From positions 13,856,082-13,920,081 of the forward strand of contig NC_067207.1 in assembly GCF_026262505.1 (NCBI RefSeq): 64,000 nucleotides of DNA, written 5' to 3'. This document shows positions 1-10,820 of the stretch, one piece after another (position 1 is the first letter of the stretch; each line of letters starts with the position of its first letter). The DNA comes from Trichomonas vaginalis G3. Lineage: Eukaryota; Parabasalia; Trichomonadida; Trichomonadidae. Below the pieces are notes generated by a model. That model saw only the letters and a program-made list of their open reading frames with translations, searched no databases and had not been told where the DNA came from. A program made the position numbers and the translations under genes.

Positions 1-107
1 TCTTGTTTTAGAAATGTTTTTTATTGAAAAATCAATAAAACTAACTCCAAAATAAAATTTTTGATTTAAAGACACTATGATGACACCAGGCAAATCTTCC
101 AAGACAC

Positions 108-585
108 CTATCGTCGGGAATTTGACCTTATTGCTGCATAATGAAGGGCAGTTATTCCTTCATCATCTTTTTCATTGAAATTTGCACCTTGTGAGATTAG
201 GAGTTTTGTTGTTTCTTTACTATTTTTAATTGCTGCATAATGAAGAGCAGTTTTTCCTTTCTCATCTTTTTCATTGATATTTGCACCATGAGATATAAGA
301 ATTTTGGCTGTTTCTTGACTATTTTTAATTGCTGCATAATGAAGAGCAGTTCTTCCTTCATCATCTTTTTCATTGATATTTGCACCATGAGATATAAGAA
401 TTTTGGCTGTATCTTTACTATTTTTAATTGCTGCATAATGAAGAGCAGTTTTTCCTTTCTCAGCTTTTTCATTGATATTTGCACCATGAGATATAAGAAA
501 TTTGGCTGTTTCTTGACTATTATTAATTGCTGCATAATGAAGGGCAGTTATTCCTTCCTCAGCTTTTTTCTCGATAGTTTCACTA
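108..585 (-). repeat. 99-bp coding repeats of the ankyrin gene
   Basis: Successive 99-bp units each encode one 33-residue ankyrin repeat and are nearly identical at DNA level. This indicates recent unit duplication or gene conversion rather than old independent repeats. Open frames on the opposite strand across this stretch are shadows. Confidence 0.8.
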
Positions 586-1547
586 TGTAAGTTATTATTA
601 TTAGCTTCAAAAACAAAAAGAGCTGTTCTTACATTTATGTTTGCACCATTTGAGAGGAAAATTTCCCACAGGAATGGAATATTAAACATCGTTGAAAAAG
701 CAAAACATTCGTTAATATCATTAGTTTGAACATAATAAACAAAAAATGATTCAAGATTATTATATTTTCCACAACAATATAAATTAATATGTAAATTGTG
801 CTCGTGCATCAAGAATGAAACCAAATTAATGTTATGTGAAATAATAGCATATTCCATGCATTTATCATCTGGTTTTTTATTTTTTAAACATTCACTCATG
901 ATCTCTATGCTTCTTCCTAAAAATGAAAATTGAAGACAAGTTTGAGTTATTTCTTTGTCAAATTCTGTTCTTAAAAACTTGAAACAATCAACTGCCCCAT
1001 GGTAACAGCATAATTCAAGTAACGAATATCCATTTACATCAAATGGATATAAATCACTAACAAGTGTTTGATATTCATCAAAATCATCTCTTACCGTAAA
1101 TGAGATAAATGTTTCTAAGTCATTATTCATAATTGCTCTGTAAATTGTATTTTTTGTATGAATATCGAGATTTTCTGATTTAATTGTTTCGAAATCATCA
1201 GATTTGCCTAATTTAATCCCATATTCTTCATAAAACAGGTAGTCCGAAATTAGTCTAGCATTGTCGACCTTCTTGACATTATATTTATCAGATATAAGTT
1301 TGGCAAGAGATAAGTATGACTTTGTATAGCGATTATTATACGGAATGATATTCAAAATATCTACAAGTATTTTTTTGGGAGGATATTTCTTTAAATCAAT
1401 CAATTCTGTGATCATTTTGTAAATCTTGTCCAATTCTTCTTCGTTTTCCGTTTTCAACTGATACAATGCAATGAATAAATCTATGTAGTGTTTGTAGTCA
1501 TTTCGCAATTCACTGTAATCAATTAGGTAAATATCTTGCTCAGACAT
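108..1547 (-). CDS. Ankyrin-repeat protein with N-terminal DUF3447 region
   Basis: The 479-residue product starts MSEQDIYLIDYSELRNDY. Residues 1 to about 310 match the DUF3447 helical region that precedes ankyrin repeats in the very large trichomonad ankyrin family. From about residue 330 there are four full 33-residue ankyrin repeats with the core TALHYAAIKNS and LISHGANINEK, plus a partial fifth. It ends IRSNSRR just after the start of the fifth repeat, so the C-terminus may be shortened compared with longer relatives. Family function is unknown; a scaffold or protein-interaction role is inferred from ankyrin repeats. Relics of the same family lie near 46.1 and 48.5 kb, and a longer relative at 49629-51347. 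Confidence 0.85.
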   Translation of the reverse strand: MSEQDIYLIDYSELRNDYKHYIDLFIALYQLKTENEEELDKIYKMITELIDLKKYPPKKILVDILNIIPYNNRYTKSYLSLAKLISDKYNVKKVDNARLISDYLFYEEYGIKLGKSDDFETIKSENLDIHTKNTIYRAIMNNDLETFISFTVRDDFDEYQTLVSDLYPFDVNGYSLLELCCYHGAVDCFKFLRTEFDKEITQTCLQFSFLGRSIEIMSECLKNKKPDDKCMEYAIISHNINLVSFLMHEHNLHINLYCCGKYNNLESFFVYYVQTNDINECFAFSTMFNIPFLWEIFLSNGANINVRTALFVFEANNNNLHSETIEKKAEEGITALHYAAINNSQETAKFLISHGANINEKAEKGKTALHYAAIKNSKDTAKILISHGANINEKDDEGRTALHYAAIKNSQETAKILISHGANINEKDEKGKTALHYAAIKNSKETTKLLISQGANFNEKDDEGITALHYAAIRSNSRR

Positions 1548-2238
1548 TAGAAAATTTAAAAAATAAAAACTCCATCAGACATGGAAAAAATTTTATGGAC
1601 CCACTCAGAAAAATTGAGAGGCAAAATGAGATTCATCGTTTTATACTCATCTGATTGATATTATTCAATTATATCCGGTATATTCATATTTTTATATGGC
1701 ACTTTGGCTCACTATTATTTCAAATTAAGTAAAATTACTGAAATCTCCGATGGAAAATTCTATAAAAAGCTAATAAATAGGCATGCATCCGCAATTTTAT
1801 GTATTTTCCAATGCGTATAATTGTGGTGAACGAGACTGAGATTTAACTAACAATCGTGTATTGAAAAAGTTTGATATATTAATAATTAAACATATATTAT
1901 GTTACCACATCCCGTTTATAGATAAAGCTTTATATCTATCTAAGATCAATGAACAGCTTCCAACTAAGTGTACGTGTTGAAGATATAAATTGGAGTTTAA
2001 GAAGGCCATGCTTGCTTTTCTGGAATGTTGATCACTAATTCTCTGGTCAAATATGTATTAAGATTAGTATATTTGTAAATGAATTCAATATCTCTAACAA
2101 AATTAAAATGGGACTAAAAAGAATACGTTTTAAGTACTAAAAAGTCTATTTATAAACAATATTATAAGAATAAGTATTAGCAAATTCCCGTACAAACAAA
2201 AATTTGTAAAAAAAAATTGAAAAATTTGGAAAATAGAA
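1548..2238. other. AT-rich intergenic stretch
   Basis: This separates the 5' end of the ankyrin gene from the 3' end of the GRP170-like gene. I see no coding segment, RNA gene or clear repeat in it. Confidence 0.6.
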
Positions 2239-4298
2239 TTACAATTCATATTTGACGTCACCAGTAATGTGAATACGGTCATCTGGAGTTGGATTCTTGA
2301 TCTTTGTTGCCTCTTTATAAAGCTCGGCCACATTATCTACTAATTTTTGTAATTCGTACCATTTCAAAGCAGGATCATCCATTGGACCGAGTCTTTTCTG
2401 TATGTCCTGTTTTTCTTTCAGCCATATTTTTGTTTCTGCCATCATTCTTAGGACATTTCGGATATCAGCTCTCATTACGTGTTTCATTCATTTGTTTTGA
2501 GGGATATTACGTATACCTTGTTCAATTGATTCAAATACTTGATTCATATAATCAATTGTCGAATTAACTTTTGTAAAATACTGAATTCTTGACATAACAG
2601 CTCCAACAGCGTCCAAAAGTAAATTTTTACGCTGTCGTAAAGTATCCAACATGAAACTCTTTTGTTTCAAGAACCATCTGTCAGTTGTATTGACAGCAAC
2701 AATGATTCTTTTTAATTCTTCCTGGGAACAGACCAAATTGATGTATTCCAACTGTCGTGTCATTGATTTTAGGTCTAATATGATGCCTTCAAGGCTATTC
2801 GCTTCTTCAGAAATCATTCTTTGGTCAAATTCGTATTTATCTAAAAGTTTCAACTGTTCAATGAACTTTATCTCCCAAATATCATATACTCTCTTCGAGT
2901 TCTGCTTGATTCTGTACAATCCATCCTTAGTTTGCTTGAAAATTGTTGTATTATGCACAGTTCCCCACGCAGCGACGCCGGAAGAGCCTGCAGGGTATCT
3001 GGGGCCAACTTCCATTAGATATGTTTGTGTCCCTGTCACGTTTGGAGTTGTTCGTCTTTGTAATGCGTCGTAATACTGGAAATTGTAGAGTTGGTATGGA
3101 TTGTAATGGATTGTGTTGATGGTCTTGAACTCAGAGCTTTGTACGGCACCGTATAATGCTGCTCCATATGATATTGACTCTTCAGGATTCATTGAAACAC
3201 TTAATTCTTTTTGTTTGAGGGCTTTCTTGATTACTTCTTGGATACAAAGCACGCGCGATGATCCTCCTATTAATTGGACTCTATCTACATGAGGAACATT
3301 CGAAAGAAGTGAATATAATTCTTCAAGAATATTTTTTACAGAATTTTCAAATTCTGATCGAGAAATGTTGTAGTAGAATGTCTCAGAACCATCAACTTGA
3401 CCGACTGCATTGACATTTGTTGTCAATCTGTGCTTAATTCGGTTTGCTTCTGCTATTAACAGTTGTTTGTCTGTTTTGGTTGGTGGATATGATATCTTAC
3501 TCTTCATTAGTTTGTATATTGCAATATCTAGTAGTCTTCCACCTATATTTTGCGAATAATTATAAAAAATTTCGCTAATTGTAATATTACGCTTTCCTGA
3601 AAACTGGGATACAGTCACTTGTGTATTTAGATCACCAATATCGACAAATGCAACTGTTAATGGCTTTTCTAGTTTGGAAAATTTTTTATCATGAGTAAAA
3701 GCGAAATCATAGCCTAAGGCTGTACTCGAATCAATAATTCTTGAAGTATAATTAGCAAGTTTGGCTGCTATTCTAACTGATTTTCTTTCTGTTGCATCAT
3801 AAATTTTGGAACAGCGATATAAGCTGTTTTTGCGACCAATGGTGGTTCGAGGGCTCTGGCTGTTGAGTTGATGATGTTAAATGTTCTGTAAAGTAAGTAT
3901 TCTGGATAAATTCCATTAGTTGTAAATCTAAAATTTGAAGTTGGAACAAATTCTGATTCAATCTTTCGTTGTTTTGCGATGTCTTTCATTTCGTCTGTCA
4001 ATATTTTGCCTACGAAATCATTATAATATCGAGTTGTATGTTGAGGAAATTTTTTCTCCATTTGTTGATTATCGAAATAATATGCATTGTTTCCGAAGTT
4101 GTAAGCATCAATGAGCTTTATAGGACCTTTCTCATTAGGAACCACTGTAAATGTCGATCTGAAATATCGATTTGAGCTGTTATCAAGCAAAATTGACATC
4201 TGAGTAGGAGATCTTAATGCAGCTACTCGAATCTTTTCACTTCCAAGGTCCATCCCTAAAACGACAGAAAGTGAGAACGCTAAAAGGCAAAAAATCAT
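2239..4298 (-). pseudogene. GRP170/HYOU1-like ER Hsp70, interrupted
   Basis: The N-terminus is a signal peptide (MIFCLLAFSLSVVLG) followed by MDLGSEKIRVAAL, the phosphate-1 loop of the Hsp70 ATPase domain in the Hsp110/GRP170 branch. Further on come VAFVDIGD, VQLIGGSSRV and NPEESISYGAALYGA, the rest of the nucleotide-binding domain. The tail is helical and the protein ends KYEL, close to an ER-retrieval signal. GRP170 proteins act as ER-lumen chaperones and BiP exchange factors. Two lesions are seen. A single missing base in an A-run near 3804-3807 shifts the frame, and an in-frame TGA lies at 2488-2490. Coding character continues across both, so this is either a very young pseudogene or a sequence error. 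Total span corresponds to about 686 residues. Confidence 0.8.
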
Positions 4299-4489
4299 TT
4301 TTTCAAAACTGGCAAACGATAATTTTTAATTCAATTTTTCAAAAGATGTGGGTGAAATAAAGTTTGTGATTGTTATGTTTATTACAAAAATTTACTAAAA
4401 TAATTTTGATAAGTGTAAGGCATCTAAATTTTTTCCAATTCTAAACGGATACAAAAATAAATCGAGCAAAAATACAATAATTAAAGTAT

Positions 4490-5179
4490 TTATTGGACAT
4501 TTTTAGATATATGGCCTATAATTGAAACATCATCATCCTCAGAACTATCAATATTATCTATTTCATTCGAATATACTATATTTTCTCCTTTAACTGATCC
4601 GCTGAAGTCAACTTTATTCAAAGCTATACAAGGTGGATCTCCTGGGCATGGGGCGTTTTGATAAATTCTAAAATATTTAGCTTCTGCTGGTTTGGAAAAT
4701 TAAAAAGTCTTTTCCTTACCATTTTTAAAACTTTCATCATTATCAACTCTGTGAACTTCTGTCCAAGTTTTATTATCATCTGATATTTGCAAGGACCATG
4801 AATAAAGACAGCACCTACAACAAAAATAAAGTTTATCTTCGCAGCAACACCTTAAGTTGCTTCCAGCACATCCTGTGCGAATAGTATAGCTATCAACAAC
4901 CATTCTCGAATCTTTTACAGAAAACATAATCCATGGATGTTCAGAATATGATTTCATGCATGTTGAACACCAATCATAATTATTATTCCATGGCTCAACA
5001 GTAAAATACGGATCAGTTATTTTATAGGAACCATTAATTATTTGTTTCGATGATCCACATGCCTGGACTTGCAGCAGCTTTTTACTATAAAGGGTAGAAA
5101 GTATGTTGCTTGATTTATCTTTCCCCGCAAAATTCAATAAAAATAACGTTTTGTCACTTTTTTCAACAGAATGAATCAT
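4490..5179 (-). pseudogene. F5/8 type C (discoidin) domain protein with in-frame stop
   Basis: The first 159 residues contain a discoidin-type domain: SEHPWIMFSVKDSRMVVDSY, then SWSLQISDDNKTWTEVHRVD. An in-frame TAA at 4700-4702 follows GKEKTF. The same frame then continues FSKPAEAKYFRIYQNAPC and ALNKVDFSG, the usual end of the domain, to a TAA at 4490-4492. A single nonsense change, probably Glu to stop, therefore splits a gene of about 229 codons. The family binds glycans or lipids; in trichomonads its role is unknown. The cluster CCCEDKLYFCCRCC is a cysteine-rich insert whose role I do not know. Confidence 0.75.
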
Positions 5180-5236
5180 TTTGAATTTTAGAGTTTTAGA
5201 TTTAATTTTTACTTCACAACATAATGGGAAAATACA

Positions 5237-6064
5237 TTAAACAAAGCTATCTTCGCGAATTGTTTTGTTATTCATTTCGTGCGATTTGCGCGGTGATAAG
5301 TTAGTAATAAGAGCTCTCTTCGTTTCTGGATTTTGATGATCATCAATAACCCTTTCCATAATAACCCTTGAAGAACAAGCACCATTAACTCTGTATTGCT
5401 CAATAGCTGCATTATTCTTAAGCTTCAAAGCACGTTTAAGATCTTTAATTCGAAGGTCGTAGTCATTTCTCATGTCATCAAACTCTTGTTTATGGCGTAT
5501 AATCATGAAATTGATTTGTTTTCTGAAGTGTTCGTCAATGGGTTTATATTCTTTGTAGTTCTTCATATTCTTTAGTTTAATAGCTTCATTTCTCTTAGCT
5601 ATTGCTGTATCGTATTGATGTGCTCTAGCTAAATTCTGAGCAGTAACAAACATTTCATCGATATTTGCTTGTATTTTTTGTAATTCTTTATTTCTAGCTT
5701 CTTTCCACTCTTTAGTAACTTCTTCTAGTTCATGTTTTTGCTTTTCTTCTGCACGTTGGAACTTCTCTTGGAGTGCTAATCGTTCTAGTTCGCATTGATT
5801 TTCAAAATCCATTTCATTTTCTTGAATCTGTCTTTTCATTTCAGCGCGATTTTGTTGAATATACTTTGTCTGTTCTCGTCTGTAAAATGTTTCTCGCCTT
5901 TGTATATCTTGTTCTTGAATGATTTTTCTTGATTCATAAAGAATTTTTGCCTTTTCGAAATCAAAGGACTGGATAGCATTTTCCTCTTCAATATCAAAGC
6001 CGAAATTATCAATCATTTCAAAAAGTTCTCCCTTAGAACTCGAGTCATTGATTGATGAGTTCAT
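5237..6064 (-). CDS. Coiled-coil protein, unassigned
   Basis: The 275-residue product begins MNSSINDSSSKGELFEMI. Residues 40 to about 220 are strongly charged and heptad-like, rich in Glu, Lys, Gln and Arg, predicting a long coiled coil. The C-terminal 50 residues are less structured and contain NLSPRKSH. I do not recognise a family. A cytoskeletal or vesicle-tether role is possible, but the sequence shows no specific motif. The frame is intact. Confidence 0.7.
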   Translation of the reverse strand: MNSSINDSSSKGELFEMIDNFGFDIEEENAIQSFDFEKAKILYESRKIIQEQDIQRRETFYRREQTKYIQQNRAEMKRQIQENEMDFENQCELERLALQEKFQRAEEKQKHELEEVTKEWKEARNKELQKIQANIDEMFVTAQNLARAHQYDTAIAKRNEAIKLKNMKNYKEYKPIDEHFRKQINFMIIRHKQEFDDMRNDYDLRIKDLKRALKLKNNAAIEQYRVNGACSSRVIMERVIDDHQNPETKRALITNLSPRKSHEMNNKTIREDSFV

Positions 6065-6286
6065 TTTTGATAAACGTACGCTGTATCAAAAGATTGTACT
6101 GAAAAATTACAACTAGAAAAAGATTACTTGATAACATCTTAATAAGAGATTTAGAAAATTATAGAAAACGATTCAACATTTTTGAATCAATTCATAAATG
6201 GCAAACCCAAATTTTAGCTAAAAGTGACAGGAAAAAAAACGTTTAGTATTAAAAAAAAGACCGATGAGAGCTTCGTTCGAAATATA

Positions 6287-6346
6287 GAGGGAACTGAGAA
6301 TGCGCAACCATTCTCAGGGAATATTGGATGCTATTCCCGTTCCCTC
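6287..6346. other. Perfect three-way-junction palindrome (60 nt)
   Basis: The outer stem pairs GAGGGAAC (6287-6294) with GTTCCCTC (6339-6346). Inside it, arm 1 pairs TGAGAATG (6295-6302) with CATTCTCA (6309-6316) around a 6-nt loop. Arm 2 pairs GGGAATA (6317-6323) with TATTCCC (6332-6338) around an 8-nt loop. No base is left unpaired at the junction. It lies in a noncoding stretch between a host gene start and a tandem array. Whether it is a structured RNA, an element end or a cruciform is not known. Confidence 0.8.
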
Positions 6347-6389
6347 TGTATGGAAAATTGAGGTTTTCAAAGGGAGTTAAAATAATATC

Positions 6390-6860
6390 AAATTTATACT
6401 AATTTACTTCAAAATACAAAAGTATTTGACAGCTAAAATTAGTTACTTTAGCAAGCCTATCAATACCCTTTTACGATTATTGCTACTTTTTCGAAATAAA
6501 AGTAAAAACAAATTTATACTAATTTACTTCAAAATACAAAAGTATTTGACAGCTAAAATTAGTTACTTTAGCAAGCCTATCAATACCCTTTTACGATTAT
6601 TGCTACTTTTTCGAAATAAAAGTAAAAACAAATTTATACTAATTTACTTCAAAATACAAAAGTATTTGACAGCTAAAATTAGTTACTTTAGCAAGCCTAT
6701 CAATACCCTTTTACGATTATTGCTACTTTTTCGAAATAAAAGTAAAAACAAATTTATACTAATTTACTTCAAAATACAAAAGTATTTGACAGCTAAAATT
6801 AGTTACTTTAGCAAGCCTATCAATACCCTTTTACGATTATTGCTACTTTTCGAAATAAAA
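6390..6860. repeat. 120-bp tandem array, about four copies
   Basis: Units beginning CAAATTTATACTAATTT repeat with a 120-bp period and are almost identical; the last unit is slightly divergent. The 145-residue open frame across it has a 40-residue period with no recognisable fold, so I treat it as a by-product of 120 being a multiple of three. It abuts the 3' end of the MULE relic. Confidence 0.9.
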
Positions 6861-6936
6861 TAAATTTATTATCAAAAACCTTTTTTTCTTAGTAAAAATA
6901 AAAATGTTATTATATCAAGTTTTTATTCATAAATTT

Positions 6937-7631
6937 TTATAATGTTGTATAAATTTGAAGGTGGAAATCTGTAATAATTTTATCTTGAAAAGACTTGGCA
7001 TTCTCAACAATGAATTGAGGGGTATTGCATCCAAATTCTGTAATTTGCGTGAGAATACTAAGCTTGATTTCCATTGGGATACTTAATTTCGAAAAATACT
7101 GGGTCATTCGTTTTTGAACCTTTGCTGCCTTGACAACTTTATCAAGTAGGTCATCTAAACCCAATTGAAGCGTATTTAAGTTTGCTGATGAGTTAACTAT
7201 TAACAATTTAATTTTATCAGTGAGCATTATACATTTTTCTGTATCCAGTCTGATTGTAGACTTTTTTGGCTTTTTTCAGATGGCAACGGATTTGGAATTT
7301 TGTCTCTGAGCCTTATATCTTGAGAAATTCTGTAATAAAATGAAGGAACGATAAAATCGATTAATTTCATCACAAATCGATCAAATCTCATGAAAATTGT
7401 TCCGCCAAAGTAGTAATATTTAATTTTTTTGTTAATCGATTCTGAAATGTTATTTGTGAGAGCTAAATTTTCATCTCTTTCAGCGGCTGTCCATCTTTCT
7501 TGGTTTGATATCCATTGATTTTGTATGTATTTTGAAAATTCTGGGAATTTTTCGGCTATTTCCAGAATTTTTTTGAACGTTGGTTCAATCCATTCTTTCT
7601 TGCCATTTCTGCCGTATGCAAGATAGTTCAT
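6937..7631 (-). pseudogene. MULE transposase C-terminal remnant
   Basis: Two minus-strand frames abut here: 134 residues (NISESINKKIKYYYFGGT, PSEKSQKSLQSDW) and then 96 residues. The NNISESINK motif resembles the NxxES segment seen C-terminal to the DDE core in MULE transposases. The reading frame changes near 7227. No catalytic acidic triad is visible. The family call rests on the linked FLYWCH remnant. Confidence 0.5.
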
Positions 7632-7652
7632 TTTTGTATCTAATATTGTTGT

Positions 7653-8886
7653 AAACAGAAATTCATCAAAAGTGACACCTCAGAAAAGCTAAAATATTGA
7701 ATTTTTGGAACTTTTGATAGAGCACGTTTTTAAATATTAATTAAAGTAAATGTATATTTTGTAAAGATTCTTTTTAATAAAAAATAAAATTTTGAAGAAG
7801 AACACAAAATCTTCTGAAAAATAATATCACATAAACTCATATTATTTTCTAATATATAACTATTTTATATAAAAATCAAATTCAATGATCTTAAAAGCGA
7901 ATGATAAACCTCAAAATTTACGAATATAATGAGTGGAATATAATGCTTATCTATCATAAAACCATATGAAATATCAATTTTTGCTTTACGGCCTAATTTT
8001 TGACGACAATTAGCAAAAAATGTTAAATGTTAACACTCAGTCCATTGAATATGAAAAATAAAATTGACTTTTGATTAAATGTTTTTATTTATCATGCAAA
8101 TTCTTCTTGCGACCAAAGATTTGAATAAAATTTCAAAAAATAAGATAGCTTAAAAATAATATACGTAGTGTTACTAATAGAATGAATAGTATATAAATTC
8201 TATTAAATGGATTTGATCCAAAAAAATATATAAAATTTGATCATAAATAAAATCGTTTTAAATTACTTCTTCATTTAAATTATAACAATTATTTTTGGTT
8301 TATATTTTTTTGGATCAAATCCATTTTAATAGAATTTATATACTATTCATCTATTAGTAAACACTACCGTATATTATTTTTTAAGCTATCTTATTTTTTG
8401 AAATTTTATTCAAATCTTTGTCGCAAGAAGAATTGCATGATAAATAAAAACATTTAATCAAAGTCAATTTTATTTTTCATATTCAAATGGACTGAGTGTT
8501 AACATTTAACATTTTTTGCTAATTGTCGTCAAAAAATTCGTAAAGCAAAAAATTGATATTTCATATGGTTTTATGATAGATAAGCATATATTCCCACTCA
8601 TTATATTCGTAAATTTTGAGGTTTATCATTCGCTTTTAAGATCATTGAATTTGATTTTTATATAAAATAGTTATATATTAGAAAATAATATGAGTTTATG
8701 TGATATTATTTTTCAGAAGATTTCATTCTATATGCCTATGAAAAGTACTCTCAAAACTAACTTTTTCCTAATTATAATTAAATCTAGAATTTTATTATGC
8801 TTAGTATTATTTCATTTTTCTCATTCAATTTAGAATTTACAAATGTCAAAAAATTGAGAGCTGTCACTTTTGATGAATTTCTGTTT
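7653..8886. mobile_element. Foldback element, copy 1 (1.23 kb)
   Basis: The ends are inverted copies of AAACAGAAATTCATCAAAAG followed by TGACA. Nearly the whole element folds on itself: for example the tract ending AATATCAATTTTTGCTTTAC near 7988 returns inverted near 8540-8570, with a short unpaired centre around 8250-8290. There is no coding capacity. It sits inside the MULE relic. A target duplication is not evident. A shorter relative in the opposite orientation lies at 40627-41244. Confidence 0.85.
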
Positions 8887-8889
8887 ATT

Positions 8890-9210
8890 ACAATCCAGAT
8901 CAAGTTTTTTGTCGCATTCAATTTGAGCCATTTTCGTATCACCCCCCTGTTTTATAAAATTAATAAGTACCCGACGATAGCATTGTGATAATGTGTGGTA
9001 TTTCTTTGTCTCATCTTTGATTTGATTGTGATTATGTGTTCCATTATATTCTGTTAGGATATATTCTTCATCATCCTTTAGAAATGAAATACATGCTTCA
9101 CATTTATCTGCACTGCACCTGAATTTTAATTTTGTTCCCCCTAAATTTGGATTTTTTTTTAATTGATATGGACAACCTGCATGGCATTCGTTATCAATGA
9201 CAGCTTTCAT
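8890..9210 (-). pseudogene. FLYWCH/WRKY-like zinc finger, MULE transposase N-terminus
   Basis: The sequence CPYQLKKN, FRCSADKCEACI and NGTHNH fits the Cys-Cys-His-His FLYWCH/WRKY-GCM1 DNA-binding domain found at the N-terminus of MULE transposases. The start ATG is at 9210. About 107 residues in, the frame runs straight into the terminal repeat of the foldback element, so the rest of the gene is displaced. Confidence 0.7.
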
Positions 9211-9289
9211 AGCATCTATATAAGATAGCTTTCTTTAAGTTCGCATGGTGCATCGATATGCATCAAAAAAATGAAATGAAATTTCAATA

Positions 9290-10585
9290 TAGGGTGTCCA
9301 AAGGTGTGTTTAGCACAAACCTGAATACTGCGAATAGAAATAAACAAGTTACATATATATAAAGTTTATTTAAATATAATCACCATTGGATTCAATCACG
9401 CGTTCGCAGCGATCGATCCAGGCTTGAAAGACACGCTTTAAATCATCATGAGAAAATTGCTCAAATTGCTCTCTTACAAAATTTTCAAGATCATCTGGAC
9501 TCGCGAATTCGCGTCCTTCAGCTCTCTTTTTTAGCGTGCCGAATAAATAAAAGTCAGAGGGTGCAATATCAGGTGAATAAATTGGGTTTGGAACAACTTT
9601 GACATTGTTTTCCACCAAGTAATTCATTACCTTATGACTTTTGTGAACTCTTGAATTATCAAAATGAATTGCAAACTTTTGTTTTTGTTGTTTGGATTTC
9701 TCAAACTCATCAGAATTGATAATTTGAGTAAGAACATTGTCAATTAGATAGTGAGCATTCATCGTATTAGGTTTTGAAGATATCAATTGCGATGATGCCA
9801 TTCACGCCCCAAAAAACCGACAACATCATCATTGGTGTGTCAATTTTTTTCTTCGGAATGTTTGCGGATTTTCATCCTTCGGATCCACATGAATTTGGCT
9901 TCTGTTGCATATTGAAACCAAGACTCGTCCCCTGTTACTAAAAACGAAACTTCTTGGATTGATACGCCCCAAATAGAGAGGAGCTCTTTCGAAGATTGGA
10001 CTCTAGATTTTTTTTGAACTGAATTAAGGTTGTGCGGAACCCACGTGTATACGCTAGTTTGTAGTTCAAATAATTTGCAGATAAATAACTGACTGTTGTA
10101 CGTGGTATCTTTGTCATCTCCTCTATCCTTCTGAGTGATGCTCTTGGGTCTTCATCTAGCGCTTGAAGAATTGCTTTGATTTTTCTTTGATCCGGCGATT
10201 TTTTGTCAATTTTTATGATGGGCGCCTTTTTGTTCATGAAGTGATACATCCTAACATGATACGTTATAGTGGAATAGCTAAGAGCATCCATACCGAAGCA
10301 TTTACCAATGTCTCGTAGATTTTTTTACAGTCTTTGCATTTTTTTGCAAGAGCGAGGATGTTTTCTTTATGATTCATTAAAAAAATGAAAAAAATCCCCG
10401 CCAAAATTTCCCGCGAAACCGCCTCTTGTCTCAAAATTCATTTTATATCCCGGCATGGCGCCAAAATACAACATACTCATCATATACATATATTCATATT
10501 TTTTATTATATATTTATAATCAGCATATATCTCCTTTAATAGTCTCATATAGAGCGCTGTGCTAAACGCACCTTTGGACACCCTA
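9290..10585 (-). mobile_element. Mariner transposon (Tvmar1-like), copy 1
   Basis: The element is 1,296 bp with terminal inverted repeats starting TAGGGTGTCCAAAGGTG, flanked by a TA duplication (9288-9289 and 10586-10587). It encodes a degraded mariner transposase on the minus strand. Size, termini and TA target fit the mariner/Tc1 superfamily, and Tvmar1 of T. vaginalis specifically. It is nearly identical to copy 2, so insertion is recent. Confidence 0.92.
9370..10377 (-). pseudogene. Mariner transposase, copy 1, frameshifted
   Basis: Translation from the ATG at 10377 (MNHKENILALAKKC) gives an N-terminal helix-turn-helix region and the hinge DPRASLRRIEEMTKIPRTT. The C-terminal part holds IHFDNSRVH and YSPDIAPSDFYLFG, the second and third acidic sites of a DD34D transposase. 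The first, GDESWFQYA, is in a neighbouring frame. At least three single-base shifts break the frame, so no active enzyme is encoded here. Confidence 0.88.
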
Positions 10586-10820
10586 TATCAAAAAAAGCAC
10601 AAAATTTGAAAAAATTCACAAATCTCGGTTTCTGAAAGAAAATGGCCTCTTAAACTTTGTGCATATATTCATCTATAAGACACATTGTATCCATATATTA
10701 TTTAGCCAACACAACTTATCTGGTATCGAGAAAATTCAAAAAAAGCACAAAATTTGAAAATTGCTCGGTTCTACATTCAAAATAAATTTCATTAATTTTT
10801 ACGTACATATTAAGGTACTT
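10586..10820. other. Flank between mariner copy 1 and Polinton A
   Basis: AT-rich host DNA. A direct repeat beginning TTCAAAAAAAGCACAAAA occurs at its start and again near 10735. No gene is seen. Confidence 0.6.
10816..10820 (+). repeat. Left target-site duplication of Polinton A
   Basis: TACTT lies directly before the terminal A-tract at the left end. The same TACTT lies directly after the terminal T-tract at the right end (38156-38160). A 5-6 bp duplication is typical of Polintons, so this pair fixes the element ends. Confidence 0.8.

Larger units (their letters stand above)
6934..9210 (-). mobile_element. MULE-type DNA transposon relic, split by a foldback element
   Basis: Two minus-strand coding remnants flank an inserted foldback element. 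The upstream remnant carries a FLYWCH/WRKY-GCM1-like zinc finger and the downstream remnant a helical transposase tail. The catalytic DDE centre expected between them is not present. Terminal repeats of the MULE itself were not identified. This is inferred to be a dead, internally deleted copy. Confidence 0.65.

Noticed and set aside
4690-4745. Short spliceosomal intron removing the stop in the F5/8C gene (GTAAG ... CAG)
   Set aside because: The text on both sides of the stop reads as continuous discoidin domain without a gap, and the trichomonad branch/acceptor motif ACTAACACACAG is missing.
2488-4864. Alternative genetic code (stop reassignment)
   Set aside because: Both TAA and TGA interrupt host genes, while other genes in the window end normally on TAA, TAG and TGA. 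Pseudogenes or errors explain it more simply.
6426-6863. 145-residue frame with 40-residue repeats
   Set aside because: The 120-bp tandem unit is a multiple of three and simply lacks stops in this frame. No protein character.
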